A DNA stretch of 64,000 nucleotides from Chromobacterium sinusclupearum (lineage in GTDB: Bacteria; Pseudomonadota; Gammaproteobacteria; Burkholderiales; Chromobacteriaceae), in assembly GCF_002902845.1 (NCBI RefSeq), contig NZ_PPTF01000078.1, positions 40,248 to 104,247 of the forward strand. Reading direction: 5' to 3'. A program made the position numbers and the translations under genes. Shown here piece by piece: positions 8,051-15,502 of this stretch; within the stretch, counting starts at the first letter, position 1, and each line of letters starts with the position of its first letter. The notes beneath the pieces are model-generated. The model was not told the origin of the DNA and made no database searches. It saw only the letters and a list, made by a program, of their open reading frames with translations.

Positions 8051-9115
8051 ATGAAAACCGAAACCCGCAACGTCTTTACCCAACTGCTGGACCAGATCGC
8101 CCGCTTAAATGGCGTGACTACCGACGCAGTGAAAAACGCCTTCAGCGTGCAGCCGTCCATCCAGCAGAAGCTGGAAACCCGCATTCAGGAGTCGAGCGAA
8201 TTCCTGTCGCGCATCAACGTTGTCGGCGTCGATGAACTGGAAGGCGAAAAGCTGGGCCTGGGCGTGTTCGGCACCATCGCCGGCCGCACCAAGGTGACGC
8301 CGACCAACCCGCGCCGCCCGCGCAATCTGACCGATCTGAACAGCCACAAATTCCGCTGCGAGTTCACCGAATTCGACACCGCCATCCCTTACGTCCAGTT
8401 GGACGCCTGGGCCAAATTCCCGGACTTCCAGACCAAGCTGCGCGACGTCATCGTCAAGCAGCAGGGGCTGGACCGCATGATGATCGGCTTCAACGGCATC
8501 AGCGTGGCGGAACAGACCAACCGCGAGAAATACCCGCTGCTGCAAGACGTCAACAAGGGCTGGCTGCAGCACTACCGCGAGAGAGCGCCGGAGCGCGTGA
8601 TGGCGGAAGTGAAGAAGGGATCGGGCAAGGTGCTGATCGGTGAAATAGAAAAGGGCGGCGACTTCTACAACCTCGACGCGCTGGTGATGGACGCCGTGGC
8701 CGGCATGATCGACCCAACCCTAGCCGGCAACCCAGAGCTGGTGGTCATCCTGGGCCGCGACCTGCTGCATGACAAGTACTTCCCCATCGTCAACCAGGAC
8801 AACAAGCCCAGCGAGCAACTGGCGGCCGATGTCGTCACCAGCCAGAAGCGCGTCGGCAACCTGCCGGCCGTCACCGTGCCCTTCTTCCCGGCCGGCGCGA
8901 TGATGATCACCCCGCTGTCCAATCTCTCCATCTATTACCAGAACGGCAGCCGCCGCCGCCATCTGCGCGAAGAACCGGAATTCAACCAAGTCGCCAACTA
9001 CGAGAGCAACAACGAAGCCTATGTGGTGGAGCGCTACGAGGCCGGCTGCCTGGTGGAAAACATCGAGCTGTTGCCGCCGCCGAAGGAAGAAAAGAAGGAA
9101 GGCAAAGCCGAATGA
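8051..9115 (+). CDS. N: Major capsid protein (P2 gpN family)
   Basis: Shell protein of the icosahedral head. The 354 residues compare with 357 in P2 gpN. Family features include the N-terminal MKTETRNVFTQLLDQIARLN, the central KQQGLDRMMIGFNG and the C-terminal SIYYQNGSRRRHLREEPEFN. It lies between scaffold and small terminase in the standard order, and its TGA overlaps the next ATG (ATGA). Confidence 0.96.
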   Translation: MKTETRNVFTQLLDQIARLNGVTTDAVKNAFSVQPSIQQKLETRIQESSEFLSRINVVGVDELEGEKLGLGVFGTIAGRTKVTPTNPRRPRNLTDLNSHKFRCEFTEFDTAIPYVQLDAWAKFPDFQTKLRDVIVKQQGLDRMMIGFNGISVAEQTNREKYPLLQDVNKGWLQHYRERAPERVMAEVKKGSGKVLIGEIEKGGDFYNLDALVMDAVAGMIDPTLAGNPELVVILGRDLLHDKYFPIVNQDNKPSEQLAADVVTSQKRVGNLPAVTVPFFPAGAMMITPLSNLSIYYQNGSRRRHLREEPEFNQVANYESNNEAYVVERYEAGCLVENIELLPPPKEEKKEGKAE

Positions 9116-9786
9116 GCCACGCCCGCGCCCACTTCCTGCGGGCCAGCGCGGCCAGGGCTTCGGCCCTGGCCGTGGAAGATGGCCCGATCCACTGCACCGC
9201 CTACGAGCTGATGCTGGTCAAGCTGGCCGAAGACAAGCGCCGCTTGAAGCAAATCCAGTCTATGGAAGGCAAGGCGGCCGTCAAACGCGAAGTGCTGCCC
9301 GACTACGCCCCCTGGGTGGAAGGCGCGCTGGAAGGCGGGCGCGGCCAGCCTGACGACGTGCTGATGACGGTCATGACGTGGCGCATCGACGCCGGCGACT
9401 ACAGCGGCGCGTTGGATATCGCCGAATACGCGCTGGCCCACGGCCTGCCGCTGCCGGACCAGTTCAGCCGCACCACGGCCACAGTCGTCGCCGAGGAAAT
9501 CGCCGACGCCGCCAAGCGCGCCCGCGATGGCCAGCAGCCATTCGACCTGCACACGCTGACCTACGCCGCCGAGCTGACCGACAAGCACGATATGCCAGAC
9601 CAAGTGCGCGCCAAGCTGCTCAAGGAAGCCGGGCTGATCCTGGCCGAGCAGGCGCCGGCCGCCGCGCTGGAACATCTGCGCCGCGCCCAGCAGCTGGACA
9701 ACCGGGTCGGCGTCAAAAAGGACATCGAGCGCATCGAGCGCGCCATCAAGAACAGCGCCCCGCCGCCCGCCGGCGGCCAGGCGTAA
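9112..9786 (+). CDS. M: Terminase small (endonuclease) subunit (P2 gpM family)
   Basis: Works with gpP to recognise and cut cos during packaging. The 224-residue protein has the gpM signature region YELMLVKLAEDKRRLKQIQS near residue 30 and DDVLMTVMTWRIDAGDY near 85. The ATG overlaps the capsid stop by 4 bp, which implies translational coupling. It is slightly shorter than P2 gpM (about 247). Confidence 0.93.
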   Translation: MSHARAHFLRASAARASALAVEDGPIHCTAYELMLVKLAEDKRRLKQIQSMEGKAAVKREVLPDYAPWVEGALEGGRGQPDDVLMTVMTWRIDAGDYSGALDIAEYALAHGLPLPDQFSRTTATVVAEEIADAAKRARDGQQPFDLHTLTYAAELTDKHDMPDQVRAKLLKEAGLILAEQAPAAALEHLRRAQQLDNRVGVKKDIERIERAIKNSAPPPAGGQA

Positions 9787-9880
9787 CCGAGCGACCCCGC
9801 GCGACTGACGGCAGGGGGTGGACGCCAGGCGCACGCCAACGGCCGAAGCCCCCTCCACCGTCACCCACAAGGACAGCGCC

Positions 9881-10372
9881 ATGCAGATCAACAGTATCCA
9901 CACCGTCAACGCCACGCCCACCAGCACGCCGGCGCCGGACGATGGCCAGCCCATCACGTCCAGCCGCTTCTGGCCGGACATCCTGCCCAGCCATTTCCGC
10001 GCCGCCATGCGCTACGACGGCACCGTCACCGCCGCCCGCCTGCGCGGCGCGCTGGTGGAAGCCATCGTCGCCGTCAATGGCGAGCTGGCCGGCTGGCGCA
10101 TGGTCAAGATCGCTGGCGGCGCGCTGCGCCTGGCCGACATCGAGGCGGAACAGATCGACGGCGAATCGGTGCTGGTGCAGCGCTGGCGCCGCGCGGTGTA
10201 CGCCACCGCGGCGGCGGACCTGGCTGAGCGCTATCGCTCGTTTGACGCCACCGGCGCGGCCCTCCAACGCGCGGAGGATTTGGACGACACCGCAGACCAG
10301 CTGCGCGCCGACGCCCGCGCCGCCCTCCGCGCGCTGATGGGCGTCGGCCGCTGCACGGTGGAGCTGATCTGA
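9881..10372 (+). CDS. L: Head completion/stabilisation protein (P2 gpL family)
   Basis: Closes the head after packaging so tails can join. The 163-residue protein contains the gpL-type stretch FWPDILPSHFRAAMRYDG and the C-terminal region with AVYATAAADLAERYRSFD. The frame extends 21 codons upstream, but MQINSIHTVN at 9881 is preferred because the upstream residues resemble translated intergenic DNA. It ends in the TGATG junction with gene X. Confidence 0.9.
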   Translation: MQINSIHTVNATPTSTPAPDDGQPITSSRFWPDILPSHFRAAMRYDGTVTAARLRGALVEAIVAVNGELAGWRMVKIAGGALRLADIEAEQIDGESVLVQRWRRAVYATAAADLAERYRSFDATGAALQRAEDLDDTADQLRADARAALRALMGVGRCTVELI

Positions 10373-10584
10373 TGCGCGCCCTCCGCGCCATGCAGGGCGA
10401 CAGCGTAGACGCCATCGCTTGGCGCGTCTACGGCAAGACCCGCGGCGTGGTGGAACAGCTGCTGCAGCACAACCCAGGGCTGGCCGAGCATGGCCCGGTC
10501 CTGCCCAGCGGCACGCTGGTGAAGCTGCCGGACCTGCCGGCCGACCCGGCGCCCGCGCAAACCCTTATCAACCTATGGGACTAA
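10372..10584 (+). CDS. X: Tail protein X (P2 gpX family, LysM-like)
   Basis: A small 70-residue tail protein, matching P2 gpX (67 aa). The fold is LysM-like, seen in AMQGDSVDAIAWRVYGKTRG and the C-terminal LPSGTLVKLPDLP. The ATG overlaps the L stop by one base. It is followed closely by the holin gene, as in P2. Confidence 0.92.
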   Translation: MRALRAMQGDSVDAIAWRVYGKTRGVVEQLLQHNPGLAEHGPVLPSGTLVKLPDLPADPAPAQTLINLWD

Positions 10585-10588
10585 CACC

Positions 10589-10957
10589 ATGGCAGAACCT
10601 GTAAGCAGTACCGCCACCACCGCCACGCTGGCCGCCGTCGCCGGCCTGGCCATGCTGCCCGGCATCGACGCCGCCGTGGTGCTCGGCGCTTTCGCCGGCG
10701 CGGCCGTGTTTGTGCTTAGTTCGGACAGCCTGAGCTTGGCCAAGCGTGCCGTGTTTTTCGTGGCCAGCTTCATCGCCGGCCTGGTGGCCGCCGCCGGTGT
10801 GGCCAGCCTGCTGGCGCGCTGGCTGCCCATCGACGCCAGCCCCGGCGTGGGCGCGCTGCTCGCCGCCGCCCTCGCCGTCAAGGTGCTGCTGTGGCTGATC
10901 CGGCTGGCCGACGATCCGGCCGCCGCCATGCGCGGCATGAAAGGGGGCGGCAAATGA
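10589..10957 (+). CDS. Putative holin, three hydrophobic segments
   Basis: The 122-residue membrane protein has hydrophobic segments at roughly 12-45, 60-80 and 90-105 and a short charged C-terminus. It is in the position of the P2 holin gene Y, immediately before the lysis genes. Holins form pores in the inner membrane that time lysis. The stop overlaps the next ATG (ATGA). Sequence similarity to P2 Y itself is not obvious, so the call rests on topology and position. Confidence 0.75.
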   Translation: MAEPVSSTATTATLAAVAGLAMLPGIDAAVVLGAFAGAAVFVLSSDSLSLAKRAVFFVASFIAGLVAAAGVASLLARWLPIDASPGVGALLAAALAVKVLLWLIRLADDPAAAMRGMKGGGK

Positions 10958-11262
10958 ACCTCGCCCACATCATCGTCGCCGGCCTGCTCGCCCTGGTGCT
11001 GCTGGCCTTCCAGCGCGGCAGCAGCCAGCACCGGCCATGGGCCAGCCTGCTCGCGTACCTGCTGATCGTCGCCGCCGGCGCGGTGGCCGTGCTGCGCCTG
11101 TTCGGCCGGCATGAGCTGGCCGACCTGCCGCAGCTGTTCATCAACCTGGCGCTGCTGCTGGCGCTGATCGCCCAGCGCGGCAACGTGGTGGAGTTGTTCC
11201 GCAATAGCGGCCCGCGCCAGTCGCGGCTGGCCATCCTGCTGAGGAAAGAGACATGGCTCTGA
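10954..11262 (+). CDS. Putative second holin / holin-family membrane protein
   Basis: The 102-residue protein has three hydrophobic stretches (about 3-18, 28-48 and 58-75) and a basic C-terminus. It overlaps the preceding holin stop by 4 bp and the endolysin start by 10 bp, so the three lysis genes form one tight unit. Paired small membrane proteins are common in P2-like lysis cassettes of beta-proteobacteria. One may be an antiholin; the sequence does not say which. Confidence 0.7.
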   Translation: MNLAHIIVAGLLALVLLAFQRGSSQHRPWASLLAYLLIVAAGAVAVLRLFGRHELADLPQLFINLALLLALIAQRGNVVELFRNSGPRQSRLAILLRKETWL

Positions 11263-12044
11263 TGAAGAAAGGCGCGCACGGCCTGGACGTGCAAGCGCTG
11301 CAGCAACGGCTCGCCGCCTTGGGCGCCAAGCTGGCCGTCGATGGCTGGTATGGCGACGCCACCGAAGCGGCCGTCGCGGATTTCCAGCGCCGCGCCGGCC
11401 TGGTGGTGGACGGCATCGCCGGCGGCAAAACCCTGGCCGCGCTGGCGGGCCAAGCCAGCCCGCGTCGCCAGCTGGGCGAAGCCGATCTGCAGGACGCCGC
11501 CGAGCGCCTGGGCGTCGCCGTGTCCGTGGTCAAGGCCATCAATGCGGTGGAGTCGCGCGGCAGCGGTTTCCTGGCCGACGGCCGCCCCGTCATTCTGCTG
11601 GAGCGCCACGTCGCCTATCAGCGCGCCGGCAAGCAGGCCAACAGCCTGGCCGCGCAATATCCCGCCCTCTGCAACCAGGCCCGCGGCGGCTATGCCGGCG
11701 GCGCGGCCGAGTGGGCGCGCTTTACCAGCTTGGCCATCATCGGCGGTGAACAACTGGCCATCGAGTCCTGCAGTTGGGGCGCGTTCCAGATCATGGGCTA
11801 TCACTGGCAGCGGCTGGGCTATGTCGGGGCTTGCGAATGGCGCCTGGCTATGGAGTCCGGCGAGCCGGCCCAGCTCGACGCTTTCGTGCGCTTCATCCTG
11901 GCCGAGCCGGCTTTGCTAAAGGCACTGCAAGCCAAGAAATGGGCAGACGTGGCCCGGCTCTACAACGGCCCGGCCTACAAAGAAAACCTCTACGACGCCA
12001 AGCTGCAGGCCGCATATGAGCGGGCGGAAAGGCTGGCCGCATGA
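11253..12044 (+). CDS. Endolysin: peptidoglycan-binding domain plus N-acetylmuramidase domain
   Basis: Degrades the cell wall at the end of the lytic cycle. Of 263 residues, about 5-65 form a PG_binding_1 module (HGLDVQALQQRL, DGWYGDATEAAVADFQRRAG). About 78-260 form a DUF3380-type muramidase, with likely catalytic Glu100 in NAVESRGSGF. There is no signal peptide, consistent with holin-dependent release. It differs from P2 gpK, which lacks the binding module. The ATG follows AGGAAAGAG. Confidence 0.93.
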   Translation: MALMKKGAHGLDVQALQQRLAALGAKLAVDGWYGDATEAAVADFQRRAGLVVDGIAGGKTLAALAGQASPRRQLGEADLQDAAERLGVAVSVVKAINAVESRGSGFLADGRPVILLERHVAYQRAGKQANSLAAQYPALCNQARGGYAGGAAEWARFTSLAIIGGEQLAIESCSWGAFQIMGYHWQRLGYVGACEWRLAMESGEPAQLDAFVRFILAEPALLKALQAKKWADVARLYNGPAYKENLYDAKLQAAYERAERLAA

Positions 12045-12550
12045 TCGCCACGCTGATGCCATTTATCCGCCGCCTGCTGCTGAACCTGCTGCTCGCCGCC
12101 GCCCTGCTGGCTGGCTACACCCTGTGGCAGCAAAGCGGCCAACTGCAACGCCAGGCATCCAGCTTGTCCGCCGCGCTGCGCGACAGCGCCACGCTGGCTG
12201 AACGCAACCGCGCCCAGGCCGAACAGCTGGCCGCCCAGGACGCCGCCATCCAGCAGCAGCAAGCCGCCAACCGCGAGCTGGCCAGCCAGCTGTCTGCCCT
12301 GTCCCGTCAACACGCCGCCGCCGCGGCAAAACTGGAGGCCGCCTTCCATGCCACGCCTGCCGCTGCTGCCTGGGGTAGCGCTGTTATCCCTGATCCTGTT
12401 GCCCGCCTGCTCGACACCACCGGCCTATCCGCCGCGCCCGCTGCTAATCCAGACCTGCCCAGCGGTGACGGCCTGCGCCCTGCCGGCGCTGGCGCCGACC
12501 ACCAACCAGCAGCTGGCCAACAGCTGGCAGCAACACCGGGCGGCGCTTGA
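12041..12550 (+). CDS. Inner-membrane spanin (Rz/LysB-like)
   Basis: The i-spanin subunit bridges inner and outer membranes at the last lysis step. The 169-residue protein has one N-terminal transmembrane helix (about 11-28, LLLNLLLAAALLAGYTLW). A long Gln/Ala-rich coiled coil follows (about 30-105) and then a Pro/Ala-rich tail. The ATG overlaps the endolysin stop, and the o-spanin gene starts inside it in another frame, the typical Rz/Rz1 arrangement. The last third is probably constrained mainly by the overlapping gene. Confidence 0.88.
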   Translation: MIATLMPFIRRLLLNLLLAAALLAGYTLWQQSGQLQRQASSLSAALRDSATLAERNRAQAEQLAAQDAAIQQQQAANRELASQLSALSRQHAAAAAKLEAAFHATPAAAAWGSAVIPDPVARLLDTTGLSAAPAANPDLPSGDGLRPAGAGADHQPAAGQQLAATPGGA

Positions 12551-12605
12551 AGCTTGCGCCGCGCAGATCCACCACATCATCCAATGCCAATCACGCCATG
12601 ACTGA
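12348..12605 (+). CDS. Outer-membrane lipoprotein spanin (Rz1/LysC-like), nested in Rz
   Basis: The 85-residue o-spanin has a clear lipoprotein signal (LILLPACSTPP, lipidated Cys21) and a Pro-rich mature start, as in Rz1 proteins. The gene begins inside the i-spanin gene in the +1 frame and ends after it, overlapping the start of the next gene by 8 bp. It partners with the i-spanin to fuse inner and outer membranes. The nested layout and lipobox make this call firm. Confidence 0.9.
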   Translation: MPRLPLLPGVALLSLILLPACSTPPAYPPRPLLIQTCPAVTACALPALAPTTNQQLANSWQQHRAALEACAAQIHHIIQCQSRHD

Positions 12606-12804
12606 TTTCTACGACCGCGCCCAGGAACTGGAGCAACGCCAGCGCGAAGAAGCCCTTGCCCGCCAGTTCGCCCACCTCACCCACGGCGCCAGCCTGAGCC
12701 ATTGCGAAGACTGCGCCGAGCCGATACCGGAAGCGCGCCAGCGCATCGTTGCCGGCTGCACCCGCTGCGTGCAGTGCCAGGAAGATCATGAACAAGCCCG
12801 CTGA
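12598..12804 (+). CDS. TraR/DksA-type C4 zinc finger protein
   Basis: A 68-residue protein with a four-Cys zinc finger (HCEDCAEPI and GCTRCVQC) preceded by a short helical segment, the architecture of phage TraR/DksA-like proteins. Such proteins can bind RNA polymerase through the secondary channel. It sits in the lysis-tail junction, as in many P2-like phages, overlapping Rz1 and gene R. A role in modulating host or late transcription is inferred from the family. Confidence 0.85.
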   Translation: MTDFYDRAQELEQRQREEALARQFAHLTHGASLSHCEDCAEPIPEARQRIVAGCTRCVQCQEDHEQAR

Positions 12805-13258
12805 CCTGCGCCGCGCCATCGAGGCCGCCTTGCCGGCGCTGCGCGACAACCCCGACCGCCTGATCATGCTGGTGGAGGATGGCGGCATCGTCACCGCGCC
12901 GGGCCGGCTGCATTTCGGCTACCGCTACACGCTGAAGCTGGTCATCACCGATTTCACCGGCCATCTGGACCAGCTCATCATCCCGCTGCGCGCCTGGATC
13001 GAGCAGAACGAGCCGCCGCTGGTGCAAAACCCGGAGCGGCTGGAGAAAGGTTTCCGCTTTGAGGTGGAATGGATCAGCGCCACGGCGGTGGATGTGCAGA
13101 TCACCCTGCTGCTGTCCGAGGGTGTGCGGGTGGAAGTGGGCCAGGACGGCAACGTCACCGCCACCCACTACGGCGAATCGGCCGAACCGTTCGCCGGCGT
13201 CGAATACTGGACCATCACCGTGAAGGGCGAAACCGTCTATGACAATCGCCAGGCTTGA
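12788..13258 (+). CDS. R: Tail completion protein (P2 gpR family)
   Basis: The 156-residue protein compares with 155 in P2 gpR and is needed to finish the tail so it can join the head. The family pattern is visible in NKPADLRRAIEAALPALRDN at the N-terminus and ITDFTGHLDQLIIPLRAWIE near residue 60. The start at 12788 lies inside the zinc-finger gene, and its stop overlaps the start of gene S by 20 bp. Confidence 0.92.
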   Translation: MNKPADLRRAIEAALPALRDNPDRLIMLVEDGGIVTAPGRLHFGYRYTLKLVITDFTGHLDQLIIPLRAWIEQNEPPLVQNPERLEKGFRFEVEWISATAVDVQITLLLSEGVRVEVGQDGNVTATHYGESAEPFAGVEYWTITVKGETVYDNRQA

Positions 13259-13685
13259 GTCCGAGCTGTCCGGCCTGCTGCACAAGGTGGCGCCGGCCGC
13301 GCGCCGCGCCCTGGCCCGCGACATCGGCCGCGCCCTGCGCCAAAGCCAGCAAAAGCGCATCGCCGCCCAGCAGAACCCGGACGGCAGCAGCTTCGCCCCG
13401 CGCAGGCCGCAATACCGCCAGCAAAAAGGCCGCATCCGCCGCCAGATGTTCGCCAAGCTGCGCACGGCCAAGTGGCTGAAGGTCGAAGCCAACGCTGGCG
13501 GCGTGGAAGTCGGTTTCCTGCGCCAGGTGGAGCGCATCGCCCGCGTCCACCAATACGGCCTGCGCGACCGCATCAGCCCGCACATCGCGCGCGACGTGGA
13601 ATACCCGGCACGCGAGCTGCTAGGTTTAGCCGATGAAGACGTTGACGTCATCAACGATAAAGTGATTACTTTTCTTGCACTGTAG
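13239..13685 (+). CDS. S: Tail completion / virion morphogenesis protein (P2 gpS family)
   Basis: The 148 residues match P2 gpS (150). The conserved region FAPRRPQYRQQKGRIRRQMF and the later VHQYGLRDRI segment are typical of the phage virion morphogenesis family. It follows R with overlap and is the last gene before a bidirectional terminator that separates it from the oppositely oriented microcin pair. Confidence 0.92.
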   Translation: MTIARLESELSGLLHKVAPAARRALARDIGRALRQSQQKRIAAQQNPDGSSFAPRRPQYRQQKGRIRRQMFAKLRTAKWLKVEANAGGVEVGFLRQVERIARVHQYGLRDRISPHIARDVEYPARELLGLADEDVDVINDKVITFLAL

Positions 13686-13700
13686 GGACATTTCAATAAA

Positions 13701-13733
13701 AAAACCTGCCGACAAAATCGACAGGCAGGTTTT
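13701..13733. terminator. Bidirectional terminator between gene S and the microcin gene
   Basis: AAAACCTGCC / GGCAGGTTTT form a 10-bp stem around a 13-nt loop, with A and T runs built into the stem. It lies between two convergent genes and can end transcription from both. Confidence 0.75.
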
Positions 13734-13746
13734 ATGAAAATACTAT

Positions 13747-14031
13747 TTACAATGCATGATGTACAAACACTGTATGACTGGCACCACTTCCGCCACCAGA
13801 TGGGCAGGCTCCACCGCTTGATCCCCACGCCCCACCTATAAGAGCTCCAGCCATTCCACCAAAGTAAGCACCAATCGCAGAGCCGCCAGGAAACGGAGAA
13901 AGAAAACCTAAGGCACCTCCAGCCAGCGCACCGGCTCCCATTGCGGCAGAGCCAGCACCAACAATTTGATTAGCACACTCACCTTGTGCACCAGAAACAA
14001 TTTCAACTTCGTCAATGCTTAATTCAATCAT
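13747..14031 (-). CDS. Class II microcin-like bacteriocin precursor with double-glycine-type leader
   Basis: The 94-residue peptide starts with MIELSIDEVEIVSGA, a close fit to leaders removed at a GG/GA site by peptidase-containing ABC exporters. The predicted mature part (about 79 aa) is Gly/Ala-rich with small-residue hydrophobic stretches, two cysteines (GEC and GACP) and a C-terminal SHTVFVHHAL. The gene is AT-rich, is transcribed against the flanking late genes, and overlaps the stop of an upstream small membrane protein, as cvaC overlaps cvi in the microcin V locus. No exporter is in the window, so export would need a host system. Confidence 0.75.
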   Translation of the reverse strand: MIELSIDEVEIVSGAQGECANQIVGAGSAAMGAGALAGGALGFLSPFPGGSAIGAYFGGMAGALIGGAWGSSGGACPSGGGSGASHTVFVHHAL

Positions 14032-14225
14032 TTCTTCCTCCGGGAAAATAAGCCAATAAATAAAACAATAATTGACGGAAGTAGTGTTTTTAAAAATACA
14101 TATTTCACATCAATAGAATCTCCGACTGGAGAGTAGTAGCGCGCAACACCATAAAGCATTAATGAGAAAGATAACCATATAAGACAAAAAGAAAAAATAA
14201 GTATTGCTAGTTTTCTCATGACCAA
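14028..14225 (-). CDS. Small two-helix membrane protein, putative microcin immunity
   Basis: The 65-residue protein has two hydrophobic helices (about 6-28 and 44-60) and a basic C-terminus (FSRRKK). It is transcribed before the microcin gene and overlaps it by 4 bp. Immunity proteins of class II microcins are small inner-membrane proteins encoded next to, often before, the toxin. The start could also be at the second Met, two codons in. The function is inferred from position and topology. Confidence 0.65.
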   Translation of the reverse strand: MVMRKLAILIFSFCLIWLSFSLMLYGVARYYSPVGDSIDVKYVFLKTLLPSIIVLFIGLFSRRKK

Positions 14226-14297
14226 TTCCGCGCATTAAAAGTGTGCAAGCTTTATTTGCAATAAATCTACTAAGCAGTAGGGTAAATTAGAGGCCTC

Positions 14298-14326
14298 AAT
14301 ATATAATGCAATTTGAATAAAATCAA
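14298..14326 (-). promoter_or_regulatory. Sigma70-type promoter for the immunity-microcin operon
   Basis: On the minus strand TTGATT and TATATT are separated by exactly 17 bp within very AT-rich DNA. The predicted start is about 65 nt upstream of the immunity gene. This suggests expression independent of phage late control. Confidence 0.6.
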
Positions 14327-14410
14327 GCCACGCAACACAATTTAAACAATATTGCAAAACAATGACAAATAATTGCGGGATGTATCTATAAGATTTTGTA
14401 CCGCCTTTAC

Positions 14411-14433
14411 GTTCTCCCAACCCACCACACAAC
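14411..14433. promoter_or_regulatory. Candidate Ogr-binding dyad upstream of V
   Basis: GTTCT-N13-ACAAC is one mismatch from the dyads before O and FI, with the same 13-bp spacing and the same trailing A. Its centre is 57 bp before the V start. It marks the point where phage sequence resumes after the AT-rich microcin insert. Confidence 0.5.
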
Positions 14434-14478
14434 ACCCACCGCGCGACACTCCGCGCCGGCCTGTGCAAACTGGCCGGC

Positions 14479-15150
14479 ATGGATAACTTCGCCGACCTCT
14501 CCCGCCGCATCGAAAGCCTGATCCGCCTCGGCACCATTGCCGAGGTAGACCACGCCGCACGGCGCGTGCGCGTCCAGACCGGCGCGCTAACCAGCAACTG
14601 GTTGCCCTGGGGCGCCCGCCGCGCCGGCCAAACCCGCGACTGGAACCCGCCCACGGCGGGCGAGCAGGTGGTGCTGCTCTGCCCCAGCGGCGACCCGGCT
14701 GGCGGCGTGGCGCTGCTGGCCCTGTATTCCGACGCATTCGACGCGCCATCCAGCAGCCCGGACGAGCATCTGACCGTCTACCCGGACGGCGCCCGCATCC
14801 TCTACAACCACGCCACCGGCGCGCTGTCCGTCACCGGCATTCAAACCGCCCTGGTGCAAGCGGCGCAGCGCGTCACCGTGGATTGCCCGGAGTCCTTGTT
14901 TACCGGCAACGTCACCATCCAAGGCAAGCTGACCGTGCTGGGCGACGTGTTCGCCAAGGCCCGCGCCACCGTGTCCGGCCTGTTCAGCTACCTGGCCGGG
15001 ATGTCCGGCTCCGGCGGTGCCGGCGGCGCCACCACCATCAGCGGCAGCATCACCCATAGCGGCGGCCAGCTGTCGTCCAATGGCGTGGTGCTGGACGGCC
15101 ACACCCACCCGGACGCGCACGGCGGCAACACCGGAGGGCCGAACCGATGA
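14479..15150 (+). CDS. V: Baseplate spike protein (P2 gpV family)
   Basis: Trimeric membrane-piercing spike at the tail tip. Of 223 residues (P2 gpV 211), an N-terminal OB-fold is followed by a beta-helix region. The C-terminus has the Gly-rich tip with the HxH motif in LDGHTHPDAHGG that binds an iron ion in P2 gpV. First gene of the baseplate operon V-W-J-I-H-G; the stop overlaps W (ATGA). Confidence 0.95.
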   Translation: MDNFADLSRRIESLIRLGTIAEVDHAARRVRVQTGALTSNWLPWGARRAGQTRDWNPPTAGEQVVLLCPSGDPAGGVALLALYSDAFDAPSSSPDEHLTVYPDGARILYNHATGALSVTGIQTALVQAAQRVTVDCPESLFTGNVTIQGKLTVLGDVFAKARATVSGLFSYLAGMSGSGGAGGATTISGSITHSGGQLSSNGVVLDGHTHPDAHGGNTGGPNR

Positions 15151-15500
15151 ACGTGCATGGCCTCAACCCCGCCACCGGCCGCAGCCTGAGCGGCGACGAT
15201 CATCTGCGCCGCAGCATTGCCTGCATCCTCACCACGCCGCGCGGCTCGCGCCTGGCGCGCCGAACCTTCGGCTCGCTGCTGCCGGAGCTGATTGACCAGC
15301 CGCTGAATGGCAAAACCCGCATGCAGGCCATGGCCGCCAGCGTGATGGCGCTGGCCGAATGGGAGCCGCGCATCGAGCTGTCGCGTGTGCTGCTCAGCGT
15401 CGGCAGCGGCGACCAAGCCGGCCGCCTCACCATCGACATCGAAGCCAAGCGCCGCGACAGCGGACAGCCCTTGGCCTATTCCATCCCCGTGCGAGGCTGA
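15147..15500 (+). CDS. W: Baseplate wedge protein (P2 gpW, gp25-like)
   Basis: The 117-residue protein of the GPW/gp25 family, homologous to T4 gp25 and to T6SS TssE. The conserved segment RRSIACILTTPRGSRLARRT and the later MALAEWEPRIELSRV fit the family. It overlaps V by 4 bp and precedes J by 2 bp. Confidence 0.95.
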   Translation: MNVHGLNPATGRSLSGDDHLRRSIACILTTPRGSRLARRTFGSLLPELIDQPLNGKTRMQAMAASVMALAEWEPRIELSRVLLSVGSGDQAGRLTIDIEAKRRDSGQPLAYSIPVRG

Positions 15501-15502
15501 CC

